In this document: positions 40,772 through 50,097 of the stretch, piece by piece | Position numbering within the stretch: the first letter of the stretch is position 1 | How the letters are laid out: each line of letters starts with the position of its first letter | Assembly (NCBI RefSeq): GCF_000380165.1 | Contig: NZ_KB904647.1 | Span: 115,756 to 179,326 of the forward strand | Direction of reading: 5' to 3' | DNA: 63,571 nucleotides | Source: Wenjunlia vitaminophila DSM 41686 | GTDB taxonomy: Bacteria > Actinomycetota > Actinomycetes > Streptomycetales > Streptomycetaceae | Position numbers and translations under genes: made by a program | The notes under the pieces: model-generated | What the model was told of the DNA's origin: nothing | Database searches by the model: none | What the model saw: only the letters and a program-made list of their open reading frames with translations

Positions 40772-40963
40772 GCGGCCCTCCTTGCCCGGCGACGCCGCTG
40801 TGGTGGCGCCACTCAAGTACCGCTTCAGACGTGGCCGTTCGCGGATCCCCGCCCCGCGGTCGGCGCGGTAATCCCGAGCCTAGAACGCACGGGCGGTGGT
40901 GGGGAGATCATTTCACTCATTGCTCGAACCCGGGCGTCCCCACACGGGACCTGCGGACAGACA

Positions 40964-41004
40964 CGTCCGGCTGCGGGCACCATGCGGGTACCCACAGCCG
41001 GACG
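40964..41004 (-). terminator. 10-bp hairpin after arc
   Basis: CGTCCGGCTG (40964-40973) and CAGCCGGACG (40995-41004) enclose a 21-nt loop that can pair further. It starts 5 nt past the arc stop and separates arc from dop. Confidence 0.55.
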
Positions 41005-41009
41005 CCTCG

Positions 41010-42776
41010 TTACAGGTACTGACCGGTGTTCGCCACCGTGTCGATCGATCGGCCGGTGTCCGCGCCCTGCTTTCCGGTGACCAGGGTGCGGATGAACACG
41101 ATCCGCTCGCCCTTCTTGCCGGAGATCCGGGCCCAGTCGTCCGGGTTGGTGGTGTTGGGCAGGTCCTCGTTCTCCTTGAACTCGTCCACGCACGCGGCGA
41201 GCAGGTGGGAGACCCGCAGACCCTTCTGGTTGTGGTCGAGGAACTCCTTGATGGCCATCTTCTTGGCCCGGTCCACGATGTTCTGGATCATCGCGCCGGA
41301 GTTGAAGTCCTTGAAGTACAGGACCTCCTTGTCACCGTTGGCGTAGGTGACCTCCAGGAAGCGGTTCTCCTCGGTCTCGGAGTACATCCGCTCGACCACC
41401 GACTGGATCATGCCGGCCACGGTGCCCTCGCGGGAGCCACCGTGCTCGGACAGGTCCTCGGAGTGCAGAGGCAGGGTGGACACCAGGTACTTGGAGAAGA
41501 TGTCCTTGGCCGCCTCGGCGTCCGGCCGCTCGATCTTGATCTTGACGTCCAGGCGGCCGGGCCGCAGGATCGCCGGGTCGATCATGTCCTCACGGTTGGA
41601 GGCGCCGATGACGATGACGTTCTCCAGACCCTCCACACCGTCGATCTCCGCGAGGAGCTGCGGGACGATGGTGTTCTCCACGTCCGAGCTCACCCCGGAG
41701 CCGCGGGTGCGGAACAGCGACTCCATCTCGTCGAAGAAGACGATGACCGGAGTGCCCTCGCTCGCCTTCTCCCGTGCCCGTTGGAAGACCAGGCGGATGT
41801 GCCGCTCGGTCTCGCCGACGTACTTGTTCAGCAGCTCCGGACCCTTGATGTTGAGGAAGTAGCTCTTGCCCGCCGGCTGCCCGGTGACCTCGGCGACCTT
41901 CTTGGCCAACGAGTTGGCCACGGCCTTGGCGATCAGCGTCTTGCCACAGCCGGGGGGGCCGTACAACAGCACGCCCTTGGGCGGGCGCAGTTCGTGCTCC
42001 TTGAACAGGTCCGGGTACAGGTACGGCAGCTCGACCGCGTCCCGGATGAGCTCGATCTGGTTGCCGAGACCGCCGATCTTGTCGTAGTCGATGTCCGGGA
42101 CCTCTTCGAGGACGAGCTCTTCGACCTCGCTCTTGGGGACCCTTTCGTAGACGTAGCCGGAACGGGGCTCGAGCAGCAGGGCGTCGCCGGCCCGCAGGGT
42201 GCCGCCGAGCAGCGGCTCGGCGAGCCGCACCACCCGCTCCTCGTCGGTGTGACCGATCACCAGTGCCCGCTCGCCGTCCTCGAGGATCTCCTTGAGGGTG
42301 ACGATGTCCCCGACGCGCTCGAACTCCATGGCCTCGACCACGTTGAGCGCCTCGTTGAGCATGAGCTCCTGGCCGCGCTGTAGCTCGGACAACTCGACGT
42401 TGGGGCTGACGTTCACCCGCAGCTTCCGGCCGCCGGTGAAGATGTCCGCCGTTCCGTCCTCGTTCGCCTGTAGGAACACACCGAACCCGGCCGGAGGCTG
42501 TGCCAGCCTGTCCACTTCCTCCTTGAGGGCGACGATCTGGTCACGGGCCTCACGGAGCGTGGACGCGAGCCGCTCGTTCTGGGCGGACACGCCTGCCAGA
42601 TTGGTCTGCAGCTCGACGATCCGCTCTTCGAGAATCCTCGTGTGTCGCGGAGAGTCGGCGAGCTTGCGTCGCAGGACGGCGATCTCCTGCTCGAGAAAGG
42701 CGACCTGGCTGACGGGATCCTCGGAACCCCGCGCGGGCCGGTTGCCGCGGTTCTTGTCGTCGTCGTGGGCTGCCAC
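41010..42776 (-). CDS. arc: Proteasome-associated AAA ATPase ARC (Mpa)
   Basis: 588 aa. ARC recognises Pup, unfolds the tagged protein and feeds it into the core. An N-terminal coiled coil (about 20-95) binds Pup, OB domains follow, then the AAA domain with Walker A GPPGCGKT (273-280), Walker B FFDEMES (Asp349/Glu350) and the arginine-finger region [14 protein letters not shown]. The C-terminus is QYL, with the penultimate Tyr that opens the PrcA gate. The GTG at 42776 is preceded by GGAGG at 8 nt; an upstream TTG at 42794 is possible. It is separated from dop by a terminator. Confidence 0.97.
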   Translation of the reverse strand: MAAHDDDKNRGNRPARGSEDPVSQVAFLEQEIAVLRRKLADSPRHTRILEERIVELQTNLAGVSAQNERLASTLREARDQIVALKEEVDRLAQPPAGFGVFLQANEDGTADIFTGGRKLRVNVSPNVELSELQRGQELMLNEALNVVEAMEFERVGDIVTLKEILEDGERALVIGHTDEERVVRLAEPLLGGTLRAGDALLLEPRSGYVYERVPKSEVEELVLEEVPDIDYDKIGGLGNQIELIRDAVELPYLYPDLFKEHELRPPKGVLLYGPPGCGKTLIAKAVANSLAKKVAEVTGQPAGKSYFLNIKGPELLNKYVGETERHIRLVFQRAREKASEGTPVIVFFDEMESLFRTRGSGVSSDVENTIVPQLLAEIDGVEGLENVIVIGASNREDMIDPAILRPGRLDVKIKIERPDAEAAKDIFSKYLVSTLPLHSEDLSEHGGSREGTVAGMIQSVVERMYSETEENRFLEVTYANGDKEVLYFKDFNSGAMIQNIVDRAKKMAIKEFLDHNQKGLRVSHLLAACVDEFKENEDLPNTTNPDDWARISGKKGERIVFIRTLVTGKQGADTGRSIDTVANTGQYL

Positions 42777-42810
42777 GGTCCTCACCTCCTCCAAGGGGAG
42801 CTGGACGCTT

Positions 42811-42821
42811 TCAGACCCTAC
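42811..42821 (-). promoter_or_regulatory. Candidate arc promoter -10 shared with pup
   Basis: GTAGGGTCTGA on the minus strand includes TAGGGT (42820-42815), 35-45 nt upstream of the arc start. TTTCAA about 16 bp further up is a weak -35. It is identical over 11 bp to the element before pup. Confidence 0.45.
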
Positions 42822-43037
42822 CTGGGCCGGGTGGTGTTGAAACCCCTAGATCACAAAGACGGAAGGCGTGTGTCCGATCTTCACCCTTGCGCACGTCCCC
42901 ACGTCAGGGAGATACCCACCCATCAACATCGGAAAGCGACCGGTTGTATCGTCGGTTCGGTCAACACCGGTAAGGCGGGGTTCCATCCCGGCTCCTTCCC
43001 GATCCCTCCGCACGTCGAACAGCAGGCGAGGTTGCCC

Positions 43038-43322
43038 GTGAACCAGGAAGCGCTCGAGGTCTGGATCGACCAGGAGCTGTGCACCGGCGACGGTATCTGC
43101 GCCCAGTACGCGCCCGACGTGTTCGAGCTGGACATCGACGGCCTGGCCTACGTCAAGGGCGAGGACGACGAGCTTCGCCAGCTTCCCGGCCAGACCGTCC
43201 CGGTGCCGCTGCCACTGCTGACCGACGTGGTGGAGTCCGCCAAGGACTGCCCGGGCGAGTGCATCCACATCCGGCGGCTCAGCGACGGGGCGGAGGTCTA
43301 CGGTCCCGCCGCCCAGGCGTGA
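43038..43322 (+). CDS. Small ferredoxin
   Basis: 94 aa. Iron-sulfur protein with Cys15-x5-Cys21 (CTGDGIC) and Cys71-x3-Cys75 (CPGEC). The middle position of a normal CxxCxxC is Gly/Asp, which suggests a [3Fe-4S] cluster as in ferredoxins serving cytochromes P450. The GTG at 43038 has GAGG 6 nt upstream. It is divergent from arc; a ferredoxin here is common in actinobacterial proteasome regions, but the link is unexplained. There is no reductase nearby. Confidence 0.9.
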   Translation: MNQEALEVWIDQELCTGDGICAQYAPDVFELDIDGLAYVKGEDDELRQLPGQTVPVPLPLLTDVVESAKDCPGECIHIRRLSDGAEVYGPAAQA

Positions 43323-43529
43323 TCCGGCCGCGTCGGCTGAGCGGGGGCGCAACGGGAACGACCGACGCCCGCCCCGGCGCCCCCGGCACCGACCCGACGG
43401 GGACCGGCGTCACTGCCGCCGTGCGACAAAGAATGACATTCGTCTAGCAATCCGGAAAGACGATAAAAGAGATGTCATAGCAGAAGAAAGCGGTGGCGGA
43501 ATGCCGCATTCCATTTCCTTTGGAGGCGG

Positions 43530-44147
43530 TCAGGTGCTCGCCGGGAGCGACGTCCGACCGAGGAGGAATCGACCGGCTTTCCACTCCCAACTCCGCGTCT
43601 CCTGCACATCCGGGCTGTAGCGCGGGACATCGGGCGAGGAGTAGCCCAGCAGCCCCGCGGTGACCTGGGGGCCCTCCACGGACAGCCGCTCCACGGTCAT
43701 CTGCTGCTGGGAGTCGAGCAACCTGGCCACGATCCGCGGCTCGGCCCCGGCCGTCCTCCCGGGGCCGAGCACGTAGATCTCGTGCGGGGGCGAGCCGTTC
43801 CCGGCGTCGCAGTGCACGGCCGCGACCGTCTCGGTGCGGCCGTCCCCGTCGAGGTCCCCGCGCGCCGAGCTGGCGACCACGACCGACGTCCCCGGGCAGT
43901 CCAGGGGATAGGCGGCGTCCCGCGGGTCGGGGGCGGACACCGGGGGCTCGGCCGTGGGCCGCGCGGACACCTCGTCCGGGGCCACCAGCACCCCGACGGC
44001 GATGACCGAGGCCAGCGCACCGGCCGTGACCAGCCACGGGACACCCTGCGAACGGACGTGCGGAAGGCTGCTACCCACAGGTGTCTCCTCAGCAAGGGTG
44101 ACCTCGACGGGCCCGGCACGGAACTCCTCGTCGCTCTGGGCCAGCAT
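43530..44147 (-). CDS. Single-pass membrane protein with FG-GAP-like segment
   Basis: 205 aa. About 38 cytoplasmic residues, one membrane helix (VPWLVTAGALASVIAVGVLVAP), then an extracytoplasmic domain with two Cys and the calcium-type loop GDLDGDGRTETVAAVHC. The segment resembles one blade of FG-GAP repeats. I do not recognise a family. The ATG at 44147 has no obvious ribosome site. It ends near an AT-richer intergenic stretch (43440-43525) unlike its surroundings. Confidence 0.7.
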   Translation of the reverse strand: MLAQSDEEFRAGPVEVTLAEETPVGSSLPHVRSQGVPWLVTAGALASVIAVGVLVAPDEVSARPTAEPPVSAPDPRDAAYPLDCPGTSVVVASSARGDLDGDGRTETVAAVHCDAGNGSPPHEIYVLGPGRTAGAEPRIVARLLDSQQQMTVERLSVEGPQVTAGLLGYSSPDVPRYSPDVQETRSWEWKAGRFLLGRTSLPAST

Positions 44148-44230
44148 GGTGCCACACCCGGTCACCGCGGGGAACGGGAGGGCGGCGCCCGCCCGGGGCC
44201 GCCCCCCGCCGACCGGACCCGCGCCGCGGC

Positions 44231-45142
44231 TCAGACCGCGCCGTTGCCGGGCAGCGAGGTCGTCCCCGGGCCGGCGTAGTCCTCGCCGTACGCGCCCTTG
44301 GCCGGGCGACGCCGGCGCAGTGGCGGCTCGACGCCGTCGGCCAGGCGCCGGGCGGTGACCAGGAAGCCGGTGTGGCCGATCATGCGGTGGTCGGGGCGGA
44401 CCGCGAGTCCCTCCACGTGCCAGGTACGGACCATGGTCTCCCAGGCGGTCGGCTCGTTGAAGGTGCCGTGCCCCCGCAACGACTCGACGGTTCGGGCCAG
44501 CTGCGTCGTGGTGGCGACGTAGACGCAGACCAGGCCACCGGGGACCAGGGCCTTGGAGACCGGCTCCACGCACTCCCAGGGAGCGAGCATGTCGAGGATC
44601 ACCCGGTCCACCTCGGTGTCGCTCAGGTGGTCCTGGAGGTCGCCCACGGTGAGCTGCCAGGCCGGGTGGTCGCCGCCGAAGTAGCGGCGCACGTTCTGCG
44701 TGGCGACCTCGGCGAAGTCGGCCCGGCGCTCGTAGGAGTGCACCATCCCGTGGTCGCCGACCGCGCGCAGCAGGTAGGTGCTGAGCGCTCCGGAGCCCAC
44801 ACCCGCCTCGACGACCCGCGCACCGGGGAAGACGTCGGCCATCGACAGGATCTGCCCCGCGTCCTTGGGGTAGACCACGGCGGCGCCGCGGGGCATGGAC
44901 AGGACGTAGTCGGGGAGCAGGGGGCGCAACGCCAGGTAGGCGGTGTTCCCCGTGGTGCGCACAACCGTACCCTCGGGGGCGCCGATCAGCTCGTCGTGGG
45001 GGAAGGAGCCCTTGTGCGTGTGGAAGCTCTTCCCGGCCTCGAGCGTGAACGTGTGGTGGCGCCCCTTGGGGTCGGTGAGCTGGACCTGGTCCCCGACCTT
45101 GAAGGGCCCGCGACGGCGGGCCGCACCGGTCGGTTCGGACAT
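44231..45142 (-). CDS. trmI: tRNA (adenine-58-N1)-methyltransferase TrmI
   Basis: 303 aa. It installs m1A58 in the T-loop of tRNAs with SAM. The N-terminal beta domain (FKVGDQVQLTDPKGRHHTFTLE, KGSFPHDELIG) is followed by the Rossmann domain with RVVEAGVGSGALSTYLLRAV, YERRADFAEVATQNVRR, and VDRVILDMLAPWECVEPV. A short basic tail ends the protein. The ATG at 45142 is exactly 7 nt after TACGCT (45155-45150) without ribosome site, so it is leaderless. TrmI next to arc is conserved in actinobacteria. Confidence 0.95.
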   Translation of the reverse strand: MSEPTGAARRRGPFKVGDQVQLTDPKGRHHTFTLEAGKSFHTHKGSFPHDELIGAPEGTVVRTTGNTAYLALRPLLPDYVLSMPRGAAVVYPKDAGQILSMADVFPGARVVEAGVGSGALSTYLLRAVGDHGMVHSYERRADFAEVATQNVRRYFGGDHPAWQLTVGDLQDHLSDTEVDRVILDMLAPWECVEPVSKALVPGGLVCVYVATTTQLARTVESLRGHGTFNEPTAWETMVRTWHVEGLAVRPDHRMIGHTGFLVTARRLADGVEPPLRRRRPAKGAYGEDYAGPGTTSLPGNGAV

Positions 45143-45260
45143 GCGGACAAGCGTACTTCAGCCACGGGGGCCCGACGCACGCCGCGGTCGGCCGGCCGTC
45201 CCGGGGACCCCGGCCCCGGCCTCGGCCCCGGCGGGGACGCGGGCCGGGACGGGGGCGGGC

Positions 45261-46487
45261 TCAGTGGGCGGGCTTGGCCATGGCATCCACGAATGCCCGT
45301 TCGACATCCGCGGCGGACAGCACCCCGTAGACCTCCCCGGTGGGCTCCACCACCAGGTACTCGCTGGCGGGGGTGGTGCGCAGGGTGTCCAGCAGGTCCT
45401 CCCCCGCGAGCTCGACGGAGACCCTCATCCCCGGCTTGAGGTCCTGGGCGAGACCGCCCACCCCGACCCAGGGCCTGCGGTGCTCCGGGACCCCGACGAT
45501 GGCGGCCTCGCGGACCACCGCCCTGGGTTCCCCGTTCACATCCACCACGACCAGGGCCCGGGCCCCGGCCTCGTTGGCCCGGCGCAGCGCCTCGGACAGC
45601 GGGGTGTCGGCGGAGACCGGCACCGCCCGCCGGGTCAGGGAGCGGGCCTGCAGGTCCGGGAGGCGCTCGCGGAGCCGGGCCATCCGCAGGGCGTTGCCCG
45701 CTCCGGTCCAGATGATGGCGGCCAGGACCGCGGCGAGCAGGGCGTCGGTGATCGCCCCCGTGCCCACTCCGCCGCCGCCCCGGGAGAGCTCGTTGGAGTA
45801 GGTGAGCAGCGGCAACCCGATCAGCACCGCGATGGCCAGGGCACGGCCGGTCCAGGCGGCGACCACGGTGCCGGTCATCGGCTTCCCGCTGATCTTCCAC
45901 ACCACCGCCCGCAGCATCCGGCCACCGTCCAGCGGGAGGCCGGGCAACAGGTTGAAGATGGCCACCAGGAGGTTGCTGACCATCAGCCCGGCCAGCAGCA
46001 CCCCGGGGACGGTACCGGCCCGGACGCCCTGCATGGCCCCGTAGAACAGGCCGGTCAGGACCAGGGAGAGCAGGGGGCCGACGAAGGCGAGGACGAACTC
46101 CCGGCCGGGGCTCTCGGACTCCTTCTCGATCTCCGAGACCCCGCCGAAGAACTGGAGCTGGATGCGGCGCACCGGGAGCTGGAAGCGCAGCGCGGCCACC
46201 GTGTGGGCCAGCTCGTGCACCAGTACGGACGCGTAGAAGGCGATGGCGAAGAACAGCGAGACCAGGTAGCGGGCGGCGCCCAGCTCCGGCAGCACGTCCT
46301 TGAGCTGGGAGCCGAAGATCCAGGTGATCAGGATGGCCACGAGGAACCAGCTCGGGGCGACGTAGACGGGCACCCCGAACGGGCGGCCCATCAGCAGGCC
46401 GCCTCCCGGGTCCTCGGGCTTCTGCCCGCGGTCACCGGGCCGCTCGGGTCCGTGGGTGCCGCCCTGCTTCCCGTTCGACGCGGTCAC
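45261..46487 (-). CDS. Site-2 protease family membrane metalloprotease (M50) with CBS domains
   Basis: 408 aa. Intramembrane zinc protease: HELAH zinc motif in the second membrane segment, third ligand in NLLPGLPLDGGRML, about six helices. Two CBS domains follow (about 245-400), which may bind adenine nucleotides and regulate the enzyme. The SpoIVFB-like layout suggests cleavage of a membrane-tethered regulator, but no partner is seen. The GTG at 46487 has GAGG upstream. It is divergent from the RecB-like nuclease gene. Confidence 0.93.
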   Translation of the reverse strand: MTASNGKQGGTHGPERPGDRGQKPEDPGGGLLMGRPFGVPVYVAPSWFLVAILITWIFGSQLKDVLPELGAARYLVSLFFAIAFYASVLVHELAHTVAALRFQLPVRRIQLQFFGGVSEIEKESESPGREFVLAFVGPLLSLVLTGLFYGAMQGVRAGTVPGVLLAGLMVSNLLVAIFNLLPGLPLDGGRMLRAVVWKISGKPMTGTVVAAWTGRALAIAVLIGLPLLTYSNELSRGGGGVGTGAITDALLAAVLAAIIWTGAGNALRMARLRERLPDLQARSLTRRAVPVSADTPLSEALRRANEAGARALVVVDVNGEPRAVVREAAIVGVPEHRRPWVGVGGLAQDLKPGMRVSVELAGEDLLDTLRTTPASEYLVVEPTGEVYGVLSAADVERAFVDAMAKPAH

Positions 46488-46638
46488 CGCATCCTCGTTG
46501 CGTCGCTCACGCGGTCCCCCTTGTAGAACCCGGCCGCGCCCGGAAGCGTTCTCCCGGCGCGTGCCGTTGATGGTATGTGCCCGGGGTCGTGCTGCCGACA
46601 CCGCCTCGCGCCGCGCGTTGGCCGGAGTTGACCACGCG

Positions 46639-46661
46639 TTGTCGGTGGGACACCGTAAGGT
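46639..46661 (+). promoter_or_regulatory. Perfect PafBC-type (RecA-NDp) promoter of the RecB-like nuclease gene
   Basis: TTGTCGGTG (46639-46647), 8 bp, then TAAGGT (46656-46661) match TTGTCRGTG-N8-TANNNT at every defined position. The ATG follows 8 nt later, so transcription should start at or next to the start codon. Confidence 0.82.
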
Positions 46662-46669
46662 CGTGGCCC

Positions 46670-47587
46670 ATGGGTACCACCAGTGACACCGCGGGCAGCG
46701 ACACGGGGGCCGGCGTCACGGCCCCGGCTCCGGGCCCGCCCGCTGCCTCACTCTCGCCGTCACGGGCGGCTGACTTCATGACGTGTCCGCTGCTGTACCG
46801 GTTCCGGGTGATCGACAAGCTGCCGGAGAAGCCCAGTGCGGCGGCCACGCGGGGCACCGTGGTCCACGCGGTGCTTGAGCGGCTGTTCGATGCCCCTATG
46901 GGGGAGCGTACCCCGGTGTTGGCCCGCTCGCTGGTCCAGCCGGAGTGGGAGAAGCTGCTGGCCCGGCGCCCGGAGCTGGTCGAGCTCTTCCCCGACGAGC
47001 CCGGGCCGGACGACGCCGGGCCACAGGAGGCCGGGGCTGCGGGGGCCTCCTCGCTGGCGCGGTGGCTGGCCGGCGCCGAGGAGCTGTTGGAGCGGTATTT
47101 CACCCTGGAGGACCCCAACCGCCTCCAACCGGCCGAACGCGAGCTGCGCGTGGAGACGGTGCTCGAGACCGGTCTGCGCCTCCGCGGTTACGTGGACCGG
47201 TTGGACATCGCCCCCGACGGCGCGCTGCGCATCGTGGACTACAAGACGGGCAAGGCGCCCCCGGCCCGCTTCCAGGCCGAGGCGATGTTCCAGATGAAGT
47301 TCTACGCCCTGGTGCTGTGGCGGCTGCGCGGGGCGGTCCCGCGCCGGCTCCAGTTGGTCTACCTGGGAAGCGGTGACGTGGTCAGCTACGACCCGGACGA
47401 GACCGACCTGCGGGCCGTGGAGCGCAAGCTGCTCGCCCTGTGGGAAGCCATCGCCCTGGCCACCCGCACCGGGCAGTGGCGCCCCCGGCGCAACCGGCTG
47501 TGCGACTGGTGTGATCACCGTGCGCTGTGCCCCGAGTACGGCGGCACTCCCCCGCCGTACCCCCTCCCGACAGTTTCCGGCCACTAG
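46670..47587 (+). CDS. RecB-family nuclease with [4Fe-4S] motif
   Basis: 305 aa. PD-(D/E)XK exonuclease domain: His66 (GTVVHAVLE), Asp176 (GYVDRLD), Asp190 and Lys192 (VDYKTGK). One cysteine near the N-terminus (Cys39) and three at the end (Cys278, Cys281, Cys287; CDWCDHRALC) form the AddB/Cas4-type iron-sulfur staple. Such proteins act in DNA end processing. The ATG at 46670 lies 8 nt after a PafBC-type -10 with no ribosome site, so it is probably leaderless. Its neighbour is the M50 protease, in conserved order. Confidence 0.92.
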   Translation: MGTTSDTAGSDTGAGVTAPAPGPPAASLSPSRAADFMTCPLLYRFRVIDKLPEKPSAAATRGTVVHAVLERLFDAPMGERTPVLARSLVQPEWEKLLARRPELVELFPDEPGPDDAGPQEAGAAGASSLARWLAGAEELLERYFTLEDPNRLQPAERELRVETVLETGLRLRGYVDRLDIAPDGALRIVDYKTGKAPPARFQAEAMFQMKFYALVLWRLRGAVPRRLQLVYLGSGDVVSYDPDETDLRAVERKLLALWEAIALATRTGQWRPRRNRLCDWCDHRALCPEYGGTPPPYPLPTVSGH

Positions 47588-47705
47588 GGAACAATGGGCA
47601 CCCGCTGTTCCACGCTGTCCCCCGGGGACGTCGGGTGGTTGGTCCCCCGCCGAACGGCGGCCCTCCTGCTGGGCGGCCCCGAGAACCCTACGCTGAGGAG
47701 TCTGG

Positions 47706-48377
47706 GTGGCTATTCGGGTGCTTCTGGTCGACGACCAGCCGCTGCTGCGCACCGGCTTCCGGATGATTCTGGAAGCCGAGCACGACATCGCCGTGGTGGG
47801 TGAGGCGGGCGACGGCCAGCAGGCGCTGGACCAGGTGCGCGCCCTCCAGCCGGACGTCGTGCTGATGGACATCCGGATGCCCAGGATGGACGGTGTGGAG
47901 GCCACCCGCCGGATCACCGGGGCGGGTCGGGACGGGCCGGCGAAGGTCCTGGTGCTGACCACCTTCGACCTGGACGAGTACGTGGTGGAGGCGCTGCGCG
48001 CGGGGGCCAGTGGCTTCCTTCTCAAGGACGCCCCGGCGCAGGAGCTGGTGCAGGCGATCCGGGTGGTGGCGGCCGGCGAGGCGATGCTCGCCCCCAGTGT
48101 CACCCGGCGGCTGCTGGACAAGTACGCCGGGCGGCTGCCGTCCGGGGAGGACCCCGTGCCACAGGCGCTGGGCACGCTCACCGAGCGGGAGGTCGAGGTG
48201 CTCAAGCTGGTGGCCAAGGGCCTGTCCAACGCGGAGATCGCCGCGGAGCTCTTCGTCAGCGAGACCACGGTCAAGACCCACGTCGGCCACGTGCTGACCA
48301 AGCTCGGCCTGCGGGACCGGGTCCAGGCGGCCGTGTACGCCTACGAGAGCGGGCTGGTCAGGCCGGGCGCTCAGTAG
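47706..48377 (+). CDS. NarL/LuxR-family response regulator (orphan)
   Basis: 223 aa. Receiver domain with acidic pocket Asp9/Asp10 (LLVDDQPLL), phospho-Asp55 (VVLMDIRMP), Thr and Lys switch residues (LVLTTFD, FLLKDAP); then a NarL-type HTH (about 155-215; LTEREVEVLKLVAKGLSNAEIAAELFVSETTVKTH). The GTG at 47706 has GAGGAG 5 nt upstream. No kinase gene is next to it; the only kinase in the window is the orphan at 388-1791. Targets are unknown. Confidence 0.95.
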   Translation: MAIRVLLVDDQPLLRTGFRMILEAEHDIAVVGEAGDGQQALDQVRALQPDVVLMDIRMPRMDGVEATRRITGAGRDGPAKVLVLTTFDLDEYVVEALRAGASGFLLKDAPAQELVQAIRVVAAGEAMLAPSVTRRLLDKYAGRLPSGEDPVPQALGTLTEREVEVLKLVAKGLSNAEIAAELFVSETTVKTHVGHVLTKLGLRDRVQAAVYAYESGLVRPGAQ

Positions 48378-48384
48378 CCGCCGG

Positions 48385-48413
48385 GGGCGGGGTCGCTGCC
48401 GGCGACCCCGCCC
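48385..48413. terminator. Bidirectional 12-bp hairpin between convergent genes
   Basis: GGGCGGGGTCGC (48385-48396) pairs with GCGACCCCGCCC (48402-48413) around a 5-nt loop. It lies in the 42-nt gap between the response regulator and the ABC binding-protein gene and can serve both. Confidence 0.65.
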
Positions 48414-48419
48414 AGCCGC

Positions 48420-50015
48420 TCAGCCGTCGCCCTTCTCCAGCACCCAGAAGCGGAAGGTGGACGAGGAGTCCAGCGTCCACTGCACGCCGTTGATCCCGTC
48501 CCGGTAGGCCACGTACTGCTTGCCCTGCCACAGCGGGAGCAGCGGCACGTCCTCGGCGATGATGTCCTGCACCTCGGTGAACTCGTCCACCACGGTGCTG
48601 CGCTGGTCCTGCTTGCGGGTCTTGGGGATCAGCGTCTCCTGGACGTACTCGTCCTCGTACGGCAGCCGCAGGAAGTTGTCCTTCAGCATGAACGGGCTGA
48701 TGAAGTTGTCCGGGTCGGGGAAGTCCGGGAACCAGCCCATCCCGAACACCTCGTACTCACGCTTGAGGTAACCCTTCTGGAAGTCCTCCCAGGTGCGGCT
48801 CTTGAGCTCCACCTCGAACAGCCCGTCCGCCTCGAACTGCTCCTTGAGCTCGGCGAACTCCTCCGCGGTGGCGGCACCGTAGTGGTCACTGGTGTACCAG
48901 AACGTCAGCTTCACGGGGGTGCTGATGTCCGCGTCCTTGAGCAGCTTCCGGGCCTTCTTCGGGTTCGGCTCGGTGTACTTGTTGTAGAAGGCGTTGACGT
49001 GCCCCGTGATCCCCTTCGGGATCATCGAGTACAGGGGCTCGGCTGTGCGCTGGTACACGTCCCTGACCAGGGCCTGCCGGTCCAGCACCTGGGCCATGGC
49101 CCGGCGTACGGCGACGTCCTTCACCGAGTCGTCGTCGGTGTTGAACGCCAGGTAGCGGGTCTCGGTGCCGGGAGCTTCGATGACCTTGATCCCCCGGTCC
49201 TCCATCTGCTCGAGGCCCACGAGCTGTTTGGGGGTCAGGGTGCGGTGGATGAGGTCGATCTCGGCCTTCTCCAGGGCCACCTGCATCTTGATCGAGTCAT
49301 CGAACCACCGCACCACGAAGCGGCTGTTCTTCATCTCGATGCCGCCCTGGTAGTTCTCGTTCCTGACGAACTCGGCCTGCACCGCCCGCTTGCGCTTGTC
49401 ACTGCTGCGCCTGATGGACTGCAACGCGTAGGGGCCCGAACCGGCTATCTGGTCCTGGGTGAGCAGCTTGTCCGCCGGGTAGACCTCCTGGTCCACGATG
49501 GCCGCCGCCGGGGTGGCGAGCACGTAGGGGAAGGTGGCGTCGGGCTGCTTGAGGTGGAAGACCACGGTCCGGTCGCCCAGCGCCTCCACCCGGTCGAGGT
49601 TGCCGAAAAGACTCGCTGGGCCGAAGTCGTCGTTGATCTTCACGGTACGCTGGACGGAGAAGGCAACGTCCTTCGCGGTGAGCGCGTGCCCGTTGGAGAA
49701 CTTCAGGCCGCTGCGCAGCGTGCAACGGTAGGCGGTGCTGGCCCTGCTGGTGAAGCCACACCGTTCGGCGGCCTCGGGCTGCGGCTCCGAGGCGTCGTTG
49801 GGGACGCGCATGAGGGCCTGGAAGGTGTTGGTCATCACCGTCCAGCTACCGATGTCGTAGGCGCCGGCCGGATCCAGTGTGCTCACGGAGTCGGTACTGC
49901 CCATGATGACGGGGGTGTCGTCCCCCTCGTCGTCGGAGCCCCCGCCGCACCCCGCAAGCAGTGGAACGAACATGCTGGCCGCGGCCGGTAGCGCCAGCAG
50001 CTTGGCTCGCTTCAT
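48420..50015 (-). CDS. ABC substrate-binding lipoprotein, family 5 (distal copy)
   Basis: 531 aa. Signal peptide with lipobox at Cys23 (VPLLAGCGGG), so lipid-anchored outside. The DppA/OppA-type fold shows SVSTLDPAGAYDIGSWTVMTNTFQAL, LKFSNGHALTAKDVAFSVQRTV, IAGSGPYALQ and GWFPDFPDPDNFISPF. It probably binds peptides or a similar ligand. It is clearly related to the binding protein at the head of the operon (same GS/TWTV and WFPDFPDPDN/WYPDFPDADN blocks). It is the last gene, separated from the ATPase by 82 nt with a hairpin. Confidence 0.93.
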   Translation of the reverse strand: MKRAKLLALPAAASMFVPLLAGCGGGSDDEGDDTPVIMGSTDSVSTLDPAGAYDIGSWTVMTNTFQALMRVPNDASEPQPEAAERCGFTSRASTAYRCTLRSGLKFSNGHALTAKDVAFSVQRTVKINDDFGPASLFGNLDRVEALGDRTVVFHLKQPDATFPYVLATPAAAIVDQEVYPADKLLTQDQIAGSGPYALQSIRRSSDKRKRAVQAEFVRNENYQGGIEMKNSRFVVRWFDDSIKMQVALEKAEIDLIHRTLTPKQLVGLEQMEDRGIKVIEAPGTETRYLAFNTDDDSVKDVAVRRAMAQVLDRQALVRDVYQRTAEPLYSMIPKGITGHVNAFYNKYTEPNPKKARKLLKDADISTPVKLTFWYTSDHYGAATAEEFAELKEQFEADGLFEVELKSRTWEDFQKGYLKREYEVFGMGWFPDFPDPDNFISPFMLKDNFLRLPYEDEYVQETLIPKTRKQDQRSTVVDEFTEVQDIIAEDVPLLPLWQGKQYVAYRDGINGVQWTLDSSSTFRFWVLEKGDG

Positions 50016-50052
50016 CGTTGTGGATCTCCTAGCGCCCTATCAATTTTTCGAT

Positions 50053-50081
50053 GTGGGCGGCACCCGGGCGGCGCCGCCCAC
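50053..50081 (-). other. Hairpin between the second ATPase and distal binding-protein genes
   Basis: GTGGGCGGC (50053-50061) pairs with GCCGCCCAC (50073-50081) around an 11-nt loop. On the minus strand it is followed by AAAAA rather than Ts, so it is probably an mRNA-stability or processing element that sets the level of the distal binding protein. Confidence 0.45.
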
Positions 50082-50097
50082 GATCCGGTCCGGCCCG

